Positions 30,100-40,734 of a stretch of DNA of 60,000 nucleotides are shown in pieces. The notes under the pieces are model-generated. The model worked only from the letters and a program-made list of their open reading frames with translations, ran no database searches and was not told the DNA's origin. Position 1 is the stretch's first letter, and the number at the start of each line of letters is the position of its first letter. The stretch comes from Tubulanus polymorphus. Lineage: Eukaryota; Nemertea; Palaeonemertea; Tubulaniformes; Tubulanidae. The stretch spans positions 250,001 through 310,000 of the forward strand of contig NC_134030.1 of NCBI RefSeq assembly GCF_964204645.1, in the 5' to 3' direction. Both the position numbers and the translations under genes were made by a program.

Positions 30100-31316
30100 C
30101 AGACAACTGTAGAACCATAAAGTTTGAATTTCGTGAATACAGGTCTCTGTGGTAACATGTGAGGCGTGAAAACTAATATATACCAGTATTACATATACCA
30201 GCACTGATACACTTCAAGTTCCATTGAGACACAAGAGGCGAAATGCAACAAACAGCATTTGGAAAATTTACTTATTTCCGATTATGTATTTATTGATTCA
30301 ACCTTCTGTACATAGACAACAGGGAGCAGTTTCACCAAATAGTTTAAGCCTAAATCGGTTAAGTTTGAATTGTTGTCTTCATTGAAAACATGAAGTAACC
30401 AATGGCGGCAATTACACCAAAAATTTGAGTTAAATTTGTTTGGGAAACTGGGCCCTGCAGGAAGTTACTGTCAGTACTATTAGATCGATGAGACATATTT
30501 AACGACCATACGACATACATCCCGCCCGATCTACAATCGTTACCCCCACCGTCCTTGAAGTGGTGCTTGTATACCACAATGCTGATGGGATAGCAGGAGT
30601 TTCTGCGTCTCAGCAAAAAACTCAACAATTCATCGTTATCTCTCTGTACATAAATGTTTATAACTTTACTTTCTTTGAACGAATTTGTTTTGTAAAACTG
30701 TTATACAACGTATTTGAATGATTCAATTGCACACCCCAAGCGCCCCAGCCCCTTACACCCCCCCCCCCCCCCCACTTACACCCCCCCCCCGAGTGGAATA
30801 CGAACTGTATATCTGTGGACTGAGCATTTACTGTGTATTTACTATAAATACAATTTCCTTATTCTCCTGCGGAATATGACTTAAGGCCGAGACCGACGTT
30901 TTTGGTTTGGCCAAACAGGCTCGGGCCCATTCGGCACCTGTCTGAACAGGGCCAAATTTGGCACGGACCAAAAATGCTCTCGTGTGATCGGGGCTATGGG
31001 TGGAAATCATACACGGATAGTGATTTCTGTTAGTGGAATCGGTGGAGTATTTATATCAGGGAAGTGACGTCACAGCTTAGCTCCTTACGGCTATTGTTGG
31101 AATTAACATTTGTGGAGATTAAATCACCTAAATAAACATTAATTCTATTTATAGTTTCGAAAGCATTGAATTTCCGTAGAAATTAATGAACTACAATTTA
31201 ATCCAACTTTAAAGGAGTCACGTGGAGTAATCAATATTTCAGTCCCCTGTATAAATAGTTCACTGTTGAAATTCAGGTTCAGGAATTTCGAAAATGAAAA
31301 TGAATTCCCGGACCAA
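30100..31316. other. Spacer GPCR9/GPCR10 (C-type 3' flank of GPCR10)
   Basis: Runs of 16 C (30758-30773) and 10 C (30781-30790) separated by ACTTACA. Hairpin element at about 30893-30976; GTGACGTCAC at about 31066. Confidence 0.7.
30317..30460. mobile_element. MITE type 1 upstream of GPCR9
   Basis: 144 bp, left end CAACAGGGAGCAG (one change), right end CCCTGCAG. Confidence 0.7.
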
Positions 31317-32588
31317 TCACACAGATTCGGGTTCTTTGAAGTTTATACGACAGATTGTGTTCCCTATTTTACAACAAAAACAATCAGTAAATAGTTTGAT
31401 AAATTCTTTCCGGAAAACTTTCAATGTTCCGATGTAAATAAAGAAATTCATGCAGAAAACGAAATGTCGAAACGTTCGCAGGAAAATGTCTAAACCATAC
31501 CATAAAATTTTGAGAAAGAATCGATTATGATGATCTGTTAAACTGTTTGTAAAACTGTTTGTTAAATAGGATAGCATCCACATTGCATAATTTCTATAAA
31601 GCGAGTATCCAATGACGTGCGCTAAGTTTTGGATACAATTACATGCTGCGTGCGGCAAAACTAGTAAAATATACACAATAACTACAACAAGAAGAGTTTT
31701 ACTGGCTGAAGATTGATGACGATCTGTTCTCTTCGCTCTCATCTCAGATCTCTTATTGCGTAATGAAGCAGTTAACACTGATAATATTACAATCATTAAA
31801 GATGGAAATATATCTTGTAAAAATGTTTTTACAGCGTCTATTGCTTGTATCAGGGACCCATTGGAAATATAGATTGACTGTTCACACACAAAAGAATCAA
31901 AGATTTCTTTATATCTGCGATGTTTGTGGAGATTAACACGACTGCGCATGATTACTGAATCCAAGTTCATAAAATACGCCCAGAAGATGACAAAAACTAC
32001 TGCAATTTTACGGCGAGTGACGGTGAAATGTTTCATGTGAAAGAAAGGAAAACGAATAGAAACAAATCTCTCGATAGCGATCACTATAACTGTGTAGTTT
32101 GATACAGATATTGCCTGGTTATAAAATAGGTTTGAAAATATACACGCAGGAAACACTCGTCTGGGCAGATAATAGAAATAGTAATTGAAATAGTAAAGTG
32201 ATGGACATAGTTTACTGTGTTTAGCGAATGTCAGATAAACACTGCGACATTCTCTATAAAATCCTAGATTATTAACTACAAACATGTTCAAATAATTGGG
32301 GAATTTTTCCAATTCAAACAAGACGACAAGTTGATCTGAAAACGCGATAGTTATCAGATAAGGGAACGTGTAACGAACTGACTGATAACTGCGACATTTT
32401 ATCAGTAAAATTATGGTCAGAAAGTTGAACACACTTCCCGGTGGAAACAAGAAGACACATCTGAATATATCGTTATATCTGATCATGAAGTTAGTAAATC
32501 TTCTGAAAGCTATGATATAATCCGGTGTCTTCACAGTGGTCCAGTGTATTCTACGAGTTGTGGTGGCTATAGCGGTGAAATTATCCAT
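31317..32588 (-). CDS. GPCR10, class A receptor, subfamily C
   Basis: 423 residues, close to GPCR6: differs by F for L at residue 4, T for P in IHWTTVKT, AISVSNY in TM3, LMIVIL in TM5 and the tail (GNTICRINFKEPESV). It has the long ECL3 of its class. The frame upstream of the ATG contains codons reading EVANYTQ rather than EAVTTQ, with no ATG, which supports starting at Met-Asp-Asn-Phe. Confidence 0.92.
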   Translation of the reverse strand: MDNFTAIATTTRRIHWTTVKTPDYIIAFRRFTNFMIRYNDIFRCVFLFPPGSVFNFLTIILLIKCRSYQSVRYTFPYLITIAFSDQLVVLFELEKFPNYLNMFVVNNLGFYRECRSVYLTFAKHSKLCPSLYYFNYYFYYLPRRVFPACIFSNLFYNQAISVSNYTVIVIAIERFVSIRFPFFHMKHFTVTRRKIAVVFVIFWAYFMNLDSVIMRSRVNLHKHRRYKEIFDSFVCEQSIYISNGSLIQAIDAVKTFLQDIFPSLMIVILSVLTASLRNKRSEMRAKRTDRHQSSASKTLLVVVIVYILLVLPHAACNCIQNLAHVIGYSLYRNYAMWMLSYLTNSFTNSLTDHHNRFFLKILWYGLDIFLRTFRHFVFCMNFFIYIGTLKVFRKEFIKLFTDCFCCKIGNTICRINFKEPESV

Positions 32589-32848
32589 GACAAGAACAGA
32601 ACTGTTTGACGCGACAATCTGTGTGTAGTTAGCGACTTCCCTCAAATTATAGGTTCAGCGGTATCACAATTTCAAAATACTCCCATCAAACTCCTGCTAC
32701 AGAACACACTATAATCATCTAAACATTTCACACGCTCTGTTGAAATTACTACTCACACGATTCGCTCTGAGAGTTTACTAAAAATCCATCTGAAATAATC
32801 TAAGTTTCATATGAAAATTCGCAGCAGTTTTAGACTAGAGTTTATATA
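32589..32848 (-). promoter_or_regulatory. GPCR10 TATA box and leader
   Basis: TATATAAA at 32848-32841, 253 bases before the ATG. The leader is altered near the ATG (CTATAATTTGAGG) and lacks ATGTGA. Confidence 0.65.
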
Positions 32849-33932
32849 CAGACAACTGTAGAACCATAAAGTTTGAATTTCGTGAATACAGGTCTCTGTG
32901 GTAACATGTGAGGCGTGAAAACTAATATATACCAGTATTACATATACCAGCACTGATACACTTCAAGTTCCATTGAGACACAAGAGGCGAAATGCAACAA
33001 ACAGCATTTGGAAAATTTACTTATTTCCGATTATGTATTTATTGATTCAACCTTCTGTACATAGACAACAGGAAGCAGTTTCACCAAATAGTTTAAGCCT
33101 AAAACGGTTAAGTTTGAATTGTTGTCCTCATTGAAAACATGAAGTAACCAATGGCGGTTAAACCAAAAATTTGAGTTTAACTTGTTTGTGAAACTGGGCC
33201 CTGTAGGAAGTTACTGTCAGTACTATCAGATCGATGAGACATATTTAACGACCATACGACATACATCGCGCCCGATCTACAATCGTTACCCCCACCGTCC
33301 TTGAAGTGTTGCTTGTATACCACAATGCTGATGGGATAGCAGGAGTTTCTGCGTCTCAGCAAAAAACTCAACAATTCATCGTTATCTCTCTGTACATAAA
33401 TGTTTATAACTTTACTTTCTTTGAACGAATTTGTTTTGTAAAACTGTTATACAACGTATTTGAATGATTCAATTGCACACCCCAAGCGCCCCAGCCCCTT
33501 ACCCCCCCCCCCCCTTACACCCCCAGAGTCGAATACGAACTGTGTCTCTGTGGACTGGGCATTTACTGAGTATTTACTATAAATACAATTTCCTTGTTCT
33601 CCTGCAGAATATGACTTAAGGCCGAGACCGACGTTTTTGGTTGGGCCAAACAGGCTCGGGCCCATTCGGCACCTGTCTGAACAGGGCCAAATTTGGCACG
33701 GACCAAAAATGCTCTCGTGTGATCGGGGCTATGGGTGGAAATCATACAAGGATAGTGATTTCTGTTAGTGGAATCGGTGGAGTATTTATATCAGGGAAGT
33801 GACGTCACAGCTTGGCTCCTTGCGGCTATTGTTGGAATTAACATTTGTGGAGATTAAATCACCTACATAAACATTAATTCTATTTTTTATTTCGAAAGCA
33901 TTGAATTTCCGTAGAAATTAATGGACTACAAT
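32849..33932. other. Spacer GPCR10/GPCR11 (C-type 3' flank of GPCR11, shortened)
   Basis: Run of 13 C at 33502-33514; hairpin element at about 33628-33712. The usual block after ACAATTTAATCCAACT is deleted, so this flank is about 110 bp shorter than in GPCR13. Confidence 0.7.
33066..33206. mobile_element. MITE type 1 upstream of GPCR10
   Basis: 141 bp, with a small internal deletion near GGCGGTTAAACC. Confidence 0.7.
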
Positions 33933-35186
33933 TTAATCCAACTCTTTGAAGTTTATACGACGGATCATCTTCCTTATCTTACAACAAAAACAATCAGTAA
34001 ATAGTTTAATAAATTCTTTCTGGAAAACTTTCAATGTTCCGATGTAAATAAAGAAATTCACGAAGAACACAAATTGTCGAAATGTTACCAGAAATTGGTC
34101 TAAACCAAACCATAAAGTATTGATAAAGAATCGTTTATGATGATCTGTTAAACTGGATGTTGTTATCAAAATGAGCCACATTGCATAATTTCTATAAAGC
34201 AATCTTCCAATAACGTATGTAAAACTGTAGATACAATAAACTACAGCATGCGGTAAAACTAGTAAAACATACACAATAACTACAACTAGAAGAGTTTTAC
34301 TGGCTGAAGATTGATGACGATCTGTTCTCTTCGCTCTCATCTCAGATCTCTTATTGCGTAATGAAGCAGTTAACACTGATAATATTACAATCATTATAGA
34401 AGGAAATATATCTTGTAAAAATGTTTTACCAGCAGCTATCGCTTGTGCCTGGGACTGATGCGAATAAGAGATTGACTGTTTACACTTAAAATTGTTAAAT
34501 GTTTCGTTGTATCTGCGAAATTTACCGAGATACACACGACTGCGCATGATTGCTGAATCCAAGTTCATAAAATACGCCCAGAAGATGACAAAACCTACTG
34601 CAATTTTACGGCGAGTGACGGTGAAATGTTTCATGTGAAAGAAAGGAAAACGAATAGAAACAAATCTCTCGATAGCGATCACTATAACTGTGTAGTTTGA
34701 TACAGATTTTGCCTGGTTATAAAATAGGTTCCGAAATATACACGCAGGAAACACTTGTCTGGGCAGATAATAGAAATAGTAATAGAAATAGTAAAGTGAT
34801 GGACATAGTTTACTGTGTTTAGCGAATGTCAGGTAACTAACGTAACATTCTCTATAAAATCCTAGACGAGTAGTTACAAACCTTTTCAAATAATTGGGGA
34901 AACTCTGTAACTCAAACAAGACGACAAGTTGATCTGAAAACGCGATAGTTATCAGATAGGGGAACGTGTAACGAACTGACTGATATCTGCGACACTTTAT
35001 CAGTAAAATTATTGTCAGAAAGTTAAACACACTTCCCGGCGGAAGCAAGAACACATTTCTGAATATGCTGTTATATCTGATAATGAAGTCAGTAAATCTC
35101 TTGAAAGCTATGATATAATCCGGTGTCTTCACAGGAGTCCAGTGTATTCTACGAGTTGTGGTGACGATAGCGGTAAAATTATCCAT
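33933..35186 (-). CDS. GPCR11, class A receptor, subfamily D
   Basis: 417 residues. Here the frame upstream of Met-Asp-Asn-Phe is closed by TGA 11 codons before it, and the start is an ATG. Subfamily D marks: IIRYNSIFRNVFLLPP before TM1, SFPNYLKRFVTTRLGFYREC in ECL1, KCKQSISYSHQSQAQA in ECL2 and YAMWLILITTSSLTDHHKRF in ECL3. TM7 starts FVFFVNFFIY. Helix 8 reads KVFQKEF, with Gln for the otherwise fixed Arg. Tail KIRKMIRRINFKELD. Its TATA-type region is missing. Confidence 0.92.
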   Translation of the reverse strand: MDNFTAIVTTTRRIHWTPVKTPDYIIAFKRFTDFIIRYNSIFRNVFLLPPGSVFNFLTIILLIKCRRYQSVRYTFPYLITIAFSDQLVVLFELQSFPNYLKRFVTTRLGFYRECYVSYLTFAKHSKLCPSLYYFYYYFYYLPRQVFPACIFRNLFYNQAKSVSNYTVIVIAIERFVSIRFPFFHMKHFTVTRRKIAVGFVIFWAYFMNLDSAIMRSRVYLGKFRRYNETFNNFKCKQSISYSHQSQAQAIAAGKTFLQDIFPSIMIVILSVLTASLRNKRSEMRAKRTDRHQSSASKTLLVVVIVYVLLVLPHAVVYCIYSFTYVIGRLLYRNYAMWLILITTSSLTDHHKRFFINTLWFGLDQFLVTFRQFVFFVNFFIYIGTLKVFQKEFIKLFTDCFCCKIRKMIRRINFKELD

Positions 35187-35365
35187 GACAAGAACAGAAC
35201 TGTTTGATGCGACAATCTGTGTAGGTCGCGGCTTCCCTCAAATGATAGGTTCAGCGGAACCACGATTTCAAAATGCTTCCATCAAACTCCTGCTACAGAA
35301 CACACTATAATCATCTGAAGTTTTCACACGCTCTGTTGAAATTACTACTCACACGATTCGCTTTG
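35187..35365 (-). promoter_or_regulatory. GPCR11 leader, TATA-less class
   Basis: 179 bases shared with other leaders (one change, CTTTG for CTCTG at the edge), then the switch to the D-type spacer. In-frame TGA closes the region before the ATG; ATGTGA lost. Confidence 0.55.
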
Positions 35366-35989
35366 CTGTAGAACACCAACTGAACTTTGGTATGCAGGCA
35401 TGGAAACATATTGTTAAACTGTCAAATCACGGAGTCTCTTTCTCTCATGAACCCCTTTCAATGAAGACTTATTGGATATCCTTCAATAAAGTGAAGAATG
35501 GATTAAAAAACAATGATTTTGGCCAAAGAGTCCTTTTTGGTCCTAATACGACTTCTGAAATAGACATTAGTTTTTCTAGTTTTCATTAACGTAGTTAGAT
35601 TGGTGCTCGAATCCGTACGGGACACCGCTTTACAAGCATTCAGACGCTTATGTTTGTAACTTATGTTGTAATTATATATTATTCAAACTGCATATATACA
35701 TGGTGATATAAATATTACAAATAAATCTACGGTCATCATGAACGACGATCACGCGGACACGATTTGGCCCGGGCCAAATTGGCGCGGATCAGACTAGAGC
35801 CAAATTATGGTCCGTGCCGAATTAGAGAGCGCGTTCACACGTAAACCACTCACGATATAAATAGCGATATGACCGATATGAGACCCGCAATATCGAACTC
35901 GCGCCCTTAATTCGGAACCCCTCGAGGAATGAAATAAAAATCTACGGACCACAATTTAATCCGGGTTCTTTAAAAGGAACATTTATCCG
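35366..35989. other. Spacer GPCR11/GPCR12 (D-type)
   Basis: The plus-strand frame at 35392-35589 here gains an ATG (MQAWKHIVKLSNHGVSF) because the TAG of the other copies is CAG. It gives 65 residues without a recognisable domain. The rest is as in other D-type spacers. Confidence 0.6.
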
Positions 35990-37207
35990 TCAGATTGTTT
36001 TATTTCTTACATATTTTATTTTACAACAAAAACAATCAGTAAATAGTTTAATAAATTCTTTCCGGAAAACTTTCAATGTTCTGATGTAGATAAATAAATT
36101 CACGCAGAACACAAATTGTCGAAATGGTATCAAGAACCATTGTACGTCGGTCCATAAAGCAATAAGAAAGAAGCCTAAATGAGGTCTTGATCGGTCATAG
36201 GTGTCTATACCATAATCTCTTTTAAGCACTGGGAGTAAGGCGTATATTGTATACTGAATGCTTTTAACTGCAGCATGCGGGAAAACTAGTAAAACATACA
36301 CCATAACTATAACTAGTAGAGTTTTACTGGCTGAAGATTGATGACGATCTGTTCTCTTCGCTCTCATCTCAGATCTCTTATTGCGTAATGAAGCAGTTAA
36401 CACTGATAATATTACAATCATTAAAGAAGGCAATATATCTTGTAAAGATGTTTTCCCAACTGTTATTGCTCGTGTCCGGGTTATGCTCGTAGCGATTAAC
36501 TGATCACACCGAAAAAAGTCGTATGTTTCGTTGTATCTTGGAATTTTATCGAAAGTAACGCGACTGCGCAAGATTAAAGAATCCAAGTTCATAAGATACG
36601 CCCAGAAGATCACGGAACCTACTGCAATTTTACGCCGAGTGACGGTGCAATGTTTCATGTGAAAGAAAGGAAAACGAATAGAAACAAATCTCTCGATAGC
36701 GATCACTAAAACTGTGTAGTTTGATACAGATATTGCCTGGTTGTAGAATAGGGTCCGTAGCAAACACGTAGGAAACAGTTTATTGGGCAGATGCCGGAAA
36801 TAGTAATTGAAATCGTAAAGTGATGGACATAGTTTCCTGTGTTTAGCGAATAGAAAATAACTGGCACATGCTCTACTATAAAATCCTAGACGATAAACAA
36901 CGAACTCTCTCAAATGTAAAGGGAAACCCTTTACCTGAAACAAGACGACAAGTTGATCTGAAAACGCGATAGTTATGAGATAGGGGAACGTGTAACGAAC
37001 TGACTGATAACTGCGACACTTTATCAGTAAGATTATTGTCAGAAAGTTAAACACACTTCCCGGTGGAAGTAAGAAGAGATAATTGATTGTGTTGCTAAAT
37101 AAAACACCGAACTTTGCAAACCCTTTGAAAGCTATGATATATCCCGGTGTCTTCACAGTGGTGCGGTATATTCGAGTTGTGGTGACGATAGCGGTAAAAT
37201 TATCCAT
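35990..37207 (-). CDS. GPCR12, class A receptor, subfamily B
   Basis: 405 residues; NLFIYIRTLK at TM7 as in GPCR8, tail KYVRNKTI as in GPCR9. FKGFAKFGVLFSNTINY before TM1 and FDFNYYFRHLP-like ECL1 (SLYDFNYYF). ICL3 has SSASKTLLVIVMVY, while GPCR8 and 9 have SAASKTLLVVVMVY. Such exchange of patches is typical for the array. Confidence 0.92.
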   Translation of the reverse strand: MDNFTAIVTTTRIYRTTVKTPGYIIAFKGFAKFGVLFSNTINYLFLLPPGSVFNFLTIILLIKCRSYQSVRYTFPYLITIAFSDQLVVLFQVKGFPLHLREFVVYRLGFYSRACASYFLFAKHRKLCPSLYDFNYYFRHLPNKLFPTCLLRTLFYNQAISVSNYTVLVIAIERFVSIRFPFFHMKHCTVTRRKIAVGSVIFWAYLMNLDSLILRSRVTFDKIPRYNETYDFFRCDQLIATSITRTRAITVGKTSLQDILPSLMIVILSVLTASLRNKRSEMRAKRTDRHQSSASKTLLVIVMVYVLLVFPHAAVKSIQYTIYALLPVLKRDYGIDTYDRSRPHLGFFLIALWTDVQWFLIPFRQFVFCVNLFIYIRTLKVFRKEFIKLFTDCFCCKIKYVRNKTI

Positions 37208-37468
37208 GACAAGAACAGAACAGTTTGACGCGACAATCTGTGTAGTAACTGCGTCCCTCACATTGTGGGTTACAGCCGCGGTACCACGATTTCAAAATAC
37301 TTCCATCAAACTCCTGCTACAGAACACACTATAATCATCTGAAGATTTCACACGCTCTGTTGAAATTACTACTCACACGATTCGCTCTGAGAGTTTACTA
37401 AAAATCCATCTGAAATAATCTAAGTTTCATATGAAAATTCGCAGCAGTTTTAGACTCGAGTTTATATA
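37208..37468 (-). promoter_or_regulatory. GPCR12 TATA box and leader
   Basis: TATATAAA at 37468-37461, 254 bases before the ATG; ATGTGA present. Confidence 0.65.
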
Positions 37469-38671
37469 CAGACAACTGTAGAACCACAAAGTTTGAATTT
37501 CGTGAATACAGGTCTCTGTGGTAACACGCGAGGCGTAAAAACTAATATATACTAGTATTACATATACCAGCACTGATACACTTCCAGTTCCATTGAGACA
37601 CAAGAGGCGAAATGCAACAAACAGCATTTGGAAAATTTACTTATTTCCGATTATGTATTTATTGATTCAACCTTCTGTACATAGACTACAGGGAGCAGTT
37701 TCACCAAATAGTTTAAGCTTAAATCAGTTAAGTTTGAATTGTTGTCCTCATTGAAAACATGAAGTAACCAATGGCGGCAATTACACCTAAAATTTGAGTT
37801 AAACTTGTTTGTGAAACTGGGCCCTGTAGGAAGTTACTGTCAGTACTATCAGATCGATGAGACATATTTAACGACCATACGACATACATCGCGCCCGATC
37901 TACAATCGTTACCCCCACCGTCCTTGAAGTGGTGCTTGTATACCACAATGCTGATGAGATAGCAGGAGTTTCTGCGTCTCAACAAAAAACTCAACAATTC
38001 ACCATTATCTCTCTGTACATAAATGTTTATAACTTTATTTTCATTGAACGAATTTGTTTTTGTAAAAATGTTTTACAACATATTTGAATGATTCAATTGC
38101 ATCTCTGCAATGACTAGATTTTACACCCCAGCACCTCCCCCCCCCCTTACACCCCCCGAGTGGAATACGAACTGTATATCTGTGGACTGAGCATTTACTG
38201 AGTATTTACTATAAATACAATTTCCTTATTCTCCTGCAGAATATGACTTAAGGCCTTGTCCGACGTTTTTGGTTGGGCCAAACAGGCTCGGGCCCATTCG
38301 GCACATGTCTGAACAGGGCCAAATTTGGCACGGACCAAAAATGCTCTCGTGTGATCGGGGCTATGGGTGGAAATCATACACGGATAGTGATTTCTGTTAG
38401 TGGAATCGGTGGAGTATTTATATCAGGGAAGTGACGTCACAGCTTAGCTCCTTGCGGCTATTGTTGGAATTAACATTTGTGGAGATTAAATCACCTACAT
38501 AAACATTAATTCTATTTATTATTTCGAAAGCATTGAATTTCCGTAGAAATTAATGGACTACAATTTAATCCAACTTTAAAGGAGTCACGTGGAGTAATCA
38601 ATATTTCAGTCCCCTGTATAAATAGTTCACTGATGAAATCCAGGTTCAGGAATTTCGAAAATGAAAATGAA
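37469..38671. other. Spacer GPCR12/GPCR13 (C-type 3' flank of GPCR13)
   Basis: Run of 10 C at 38137-38146; hairpin element at about 38260-38344; GTGACGTCAC at about 38431. Confidence 0.7.
37686..37829. mobile_element. MITE type 1 upstream of GPCR12
   Basis: 144 bp, ends CTACAGGGAGCAG and CCCTGTAG. Confidence 0.75.
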
Positions 38672-39931
38672 TCACACAGATTCGGGTTCTTTGAAGTTTA
38701 TACGACAGATTATGTTCCTTATCTTACAACAAAAACAGTCAGTAAATAGTTTAATAAATTCTTTCCGGAAAACTTTTAATGTTCCGATGTAAATAAAGAA
38801 ATTCACGAAGAACACAAATTGTCGAAATGTTACCAGAAATTGGTATAAACCAAACCATAAAGTATTGATAAAGAATCGTTTATGATGATCTGTTAAACTG
38901 GATGTTGTTATCAAAATGAGCCACATTGCATAATTTCTATAAAGCAATCTTCCAATAACGTATGTAAAACTGTAGATACAATAAACTACAGCATGCGGTA
39001 AAACTAGTAAAACATACACAATAACTACAACAAGAAGAGTTTTACTGGCTGAAGATTGATGACGATCTGTTCTCTTCGCTCTCATCTCAGATCTCTTATT
39101 GCGTAATGAAGCAGTTAACACTGATAATATTACAATCATTATAGAAGGAAATATATCTTGTAAAAATGTTTTACCAGCAGCTATCGCTTGTGCCTGGGAC
39201 TGATGCGAATAAGAGATTGACTGTTCACACTTAAAATTGTTAAATGTTTCGTTGTATCTGCGAAATTTACCGAGATACACACGACTGCGCATGATTGCTG
39301 AATCCAAGTTCATAAAATACGCCCAGAAGATGACAAAACCTACTGCAATTTTACGGCGAGTGACGGTGAAATGTTTCATGTGAAAGAAAGGAAAACGAAT
39401 AGAAACAAATCTCTCGATAGCGATCACTATAACTGTGTAGTTTGATACAGATTTTGCCTGGTTATAAAATAGGTTCCGAAATATACACGAAGGAAACACT
39501 TGTCTGGGCAGATAATAGAAATAGTAATAGAAATAGTAAAGTGATGGACATAGTTTACTGTGTTTAGCGAATGTCAGATAACCACTGAGACATTCTCTAT
39601 AAAATCCTAGACGAGTAGTAACAAACCTTTTCAAATAATTGGGGAAACTCTGTAACTCAAACAAGACGACAAGTTGATCTGAAAACGCGATAGTTATCAG
39701 ATAAGGGAACGTGTAACGAACTGACTGATAACTGCGACATTTTATCAGTAAAATTATTGTCAGAAAGTTAAACACACTTCCCGGCGGAAGCAAGAACACA
39801 TTTCTGAATATGCTGTTATATCTGATAATGAAGTCAGTAAATCTCTTGAAAGCTATGATATAATCCGGTGTCTTCACAGGAGTCCAGTGTATTCTACGAG
39901 TCGTGGTGACGAAAGCGGTAAAATTATCCAT
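38672..39931 (-). CDS. GPCR13, class A receptor, subfamily D
   Basis: 419 residues, sister of GPCR11. Differs by A to F-type changes at the N-terminus (TAFVTTTR), CLSGYLTF in ECL1 (as in GPCR1), LYQFLV before TM7, the standard KVFRKEF in helix 8 and a C-type tail (NIICRINFKEPESV). It has an ATG start with the upstream frame closed, as in GPCR11, and the TATA-less leader. Confidence 0.92.
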   Translation of the reverse strand: MDNFTAFVTTTRRIHWTPVKTPDYIIAFKRFTDFIIRYNSIFRNVFLLPPGSVFNFLTIILLIKCRSYQSVRYTFPYLITIAFSDQLVVLFELQSFPNYLKRFVTTRLGFYRECLSGYLTFAKHSKLCPSLYYFYYYFYYLPRQVFPSCIFRNLFYNQAKSVSNYTVIVIAIERFVSIRFPFFHMKHFTVTRRKIAVGFVIFWAYFMNLDSAIMRSRVYLGKFRRYNETFNNFKCEQSISYSHQSQAQAIAAGKTFLQDIFPSIMIVILSVLTASLRNKRSEMRAKRTDRHQSSASKTLLVVVIVYVLLVLPHAVVYCIYSFTYVIGRLLYRNYAMWLILITTSSLTDHHKRFFINTLWFGLYQFLVTFRQFVFFVNFFIYIGTLKVFRKEFIKLFTDCFCCKIRNIICRINFKEPESV

Positions 39932-40110
39932 GACAAGAACAGAACTGTTTGATGCGACAATCTGTGTAGGTCGCGGCTTCCCTCAAATTATAGGTTCAGC
40001 GGTACCACGATTTCAAAATGCTTCCATCAAACTCCTGCTACAGAACACACTATAATCATCTGAAGTTTTCACACGCTCTGTTGAAATTACTACTCACACG
40101 ATTCGCTCTG
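39932..40110 (-). promoter_or_regulatory. GPCR13 leader, TATA-less class
   Basis: 179 bases shared with other leaders, then the D-type switch point. ATGTGA lost. Confidence 0.55.
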
Positions 40111-40734
40111 CTGTAGAACACCAACTGAACTTTGGTATGTAGGCATGGAAACATATTGTTAAACTGTCAAATCATGGAGTCTCTTTCTCTCATGAACCCC
40201 TTTCAATGAAGACTTATTGGATATCCTTCAATAAAGTGAAGAATGGATTAAAAAACAATGATTTTAGCCAAAGAGTCCTTTTTGGTCCTAATACGACTTC
40301 TGAAATAGACATTAGTTTATCTAGTTTTCATTAACGTAGTTAGATTGGTGCTCGAATCCGTACGGGACACCGCTTTACAAGCATTCAGACGCTTATGTTT
40401 GTAACTTATGTTGTAATTATATATTATTCAAACTGCATATATACATGGTGATATAAATATTACAAATAAATCTACGGTCATCATGAACGACGATCACGCG
40501 GACACGATTTGGCCCGGGCCAAATTGGCGCTGATCAGACTAGAGCCAAATTATGGTCCGTGCCGAATTAGAGAGCGCGTTCACACGTAAACCACTCACGA
40601 TATAAATAGCGATATGACCGATATGAGACCCGCAATATCGAACTCGCGCCCTTAATTCGGAACCCCTCGAGGAATAGATTAAAAATCTACGGACCACAAT
40701 TCAATCCGGGTTCTTTAAAAGGAACATTTATCCG
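40111..40734. other. Spacer GPCR13/GPCR14 (D-type)
   Basis: Fourth copy of the ATG-less 63-codon plus-strand frame (40143-40334), still open. Otherwise the D-type GC-rich block, with GGCGCTGATCAG for GGCGCGGATCAG. Confidence 0.65.
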
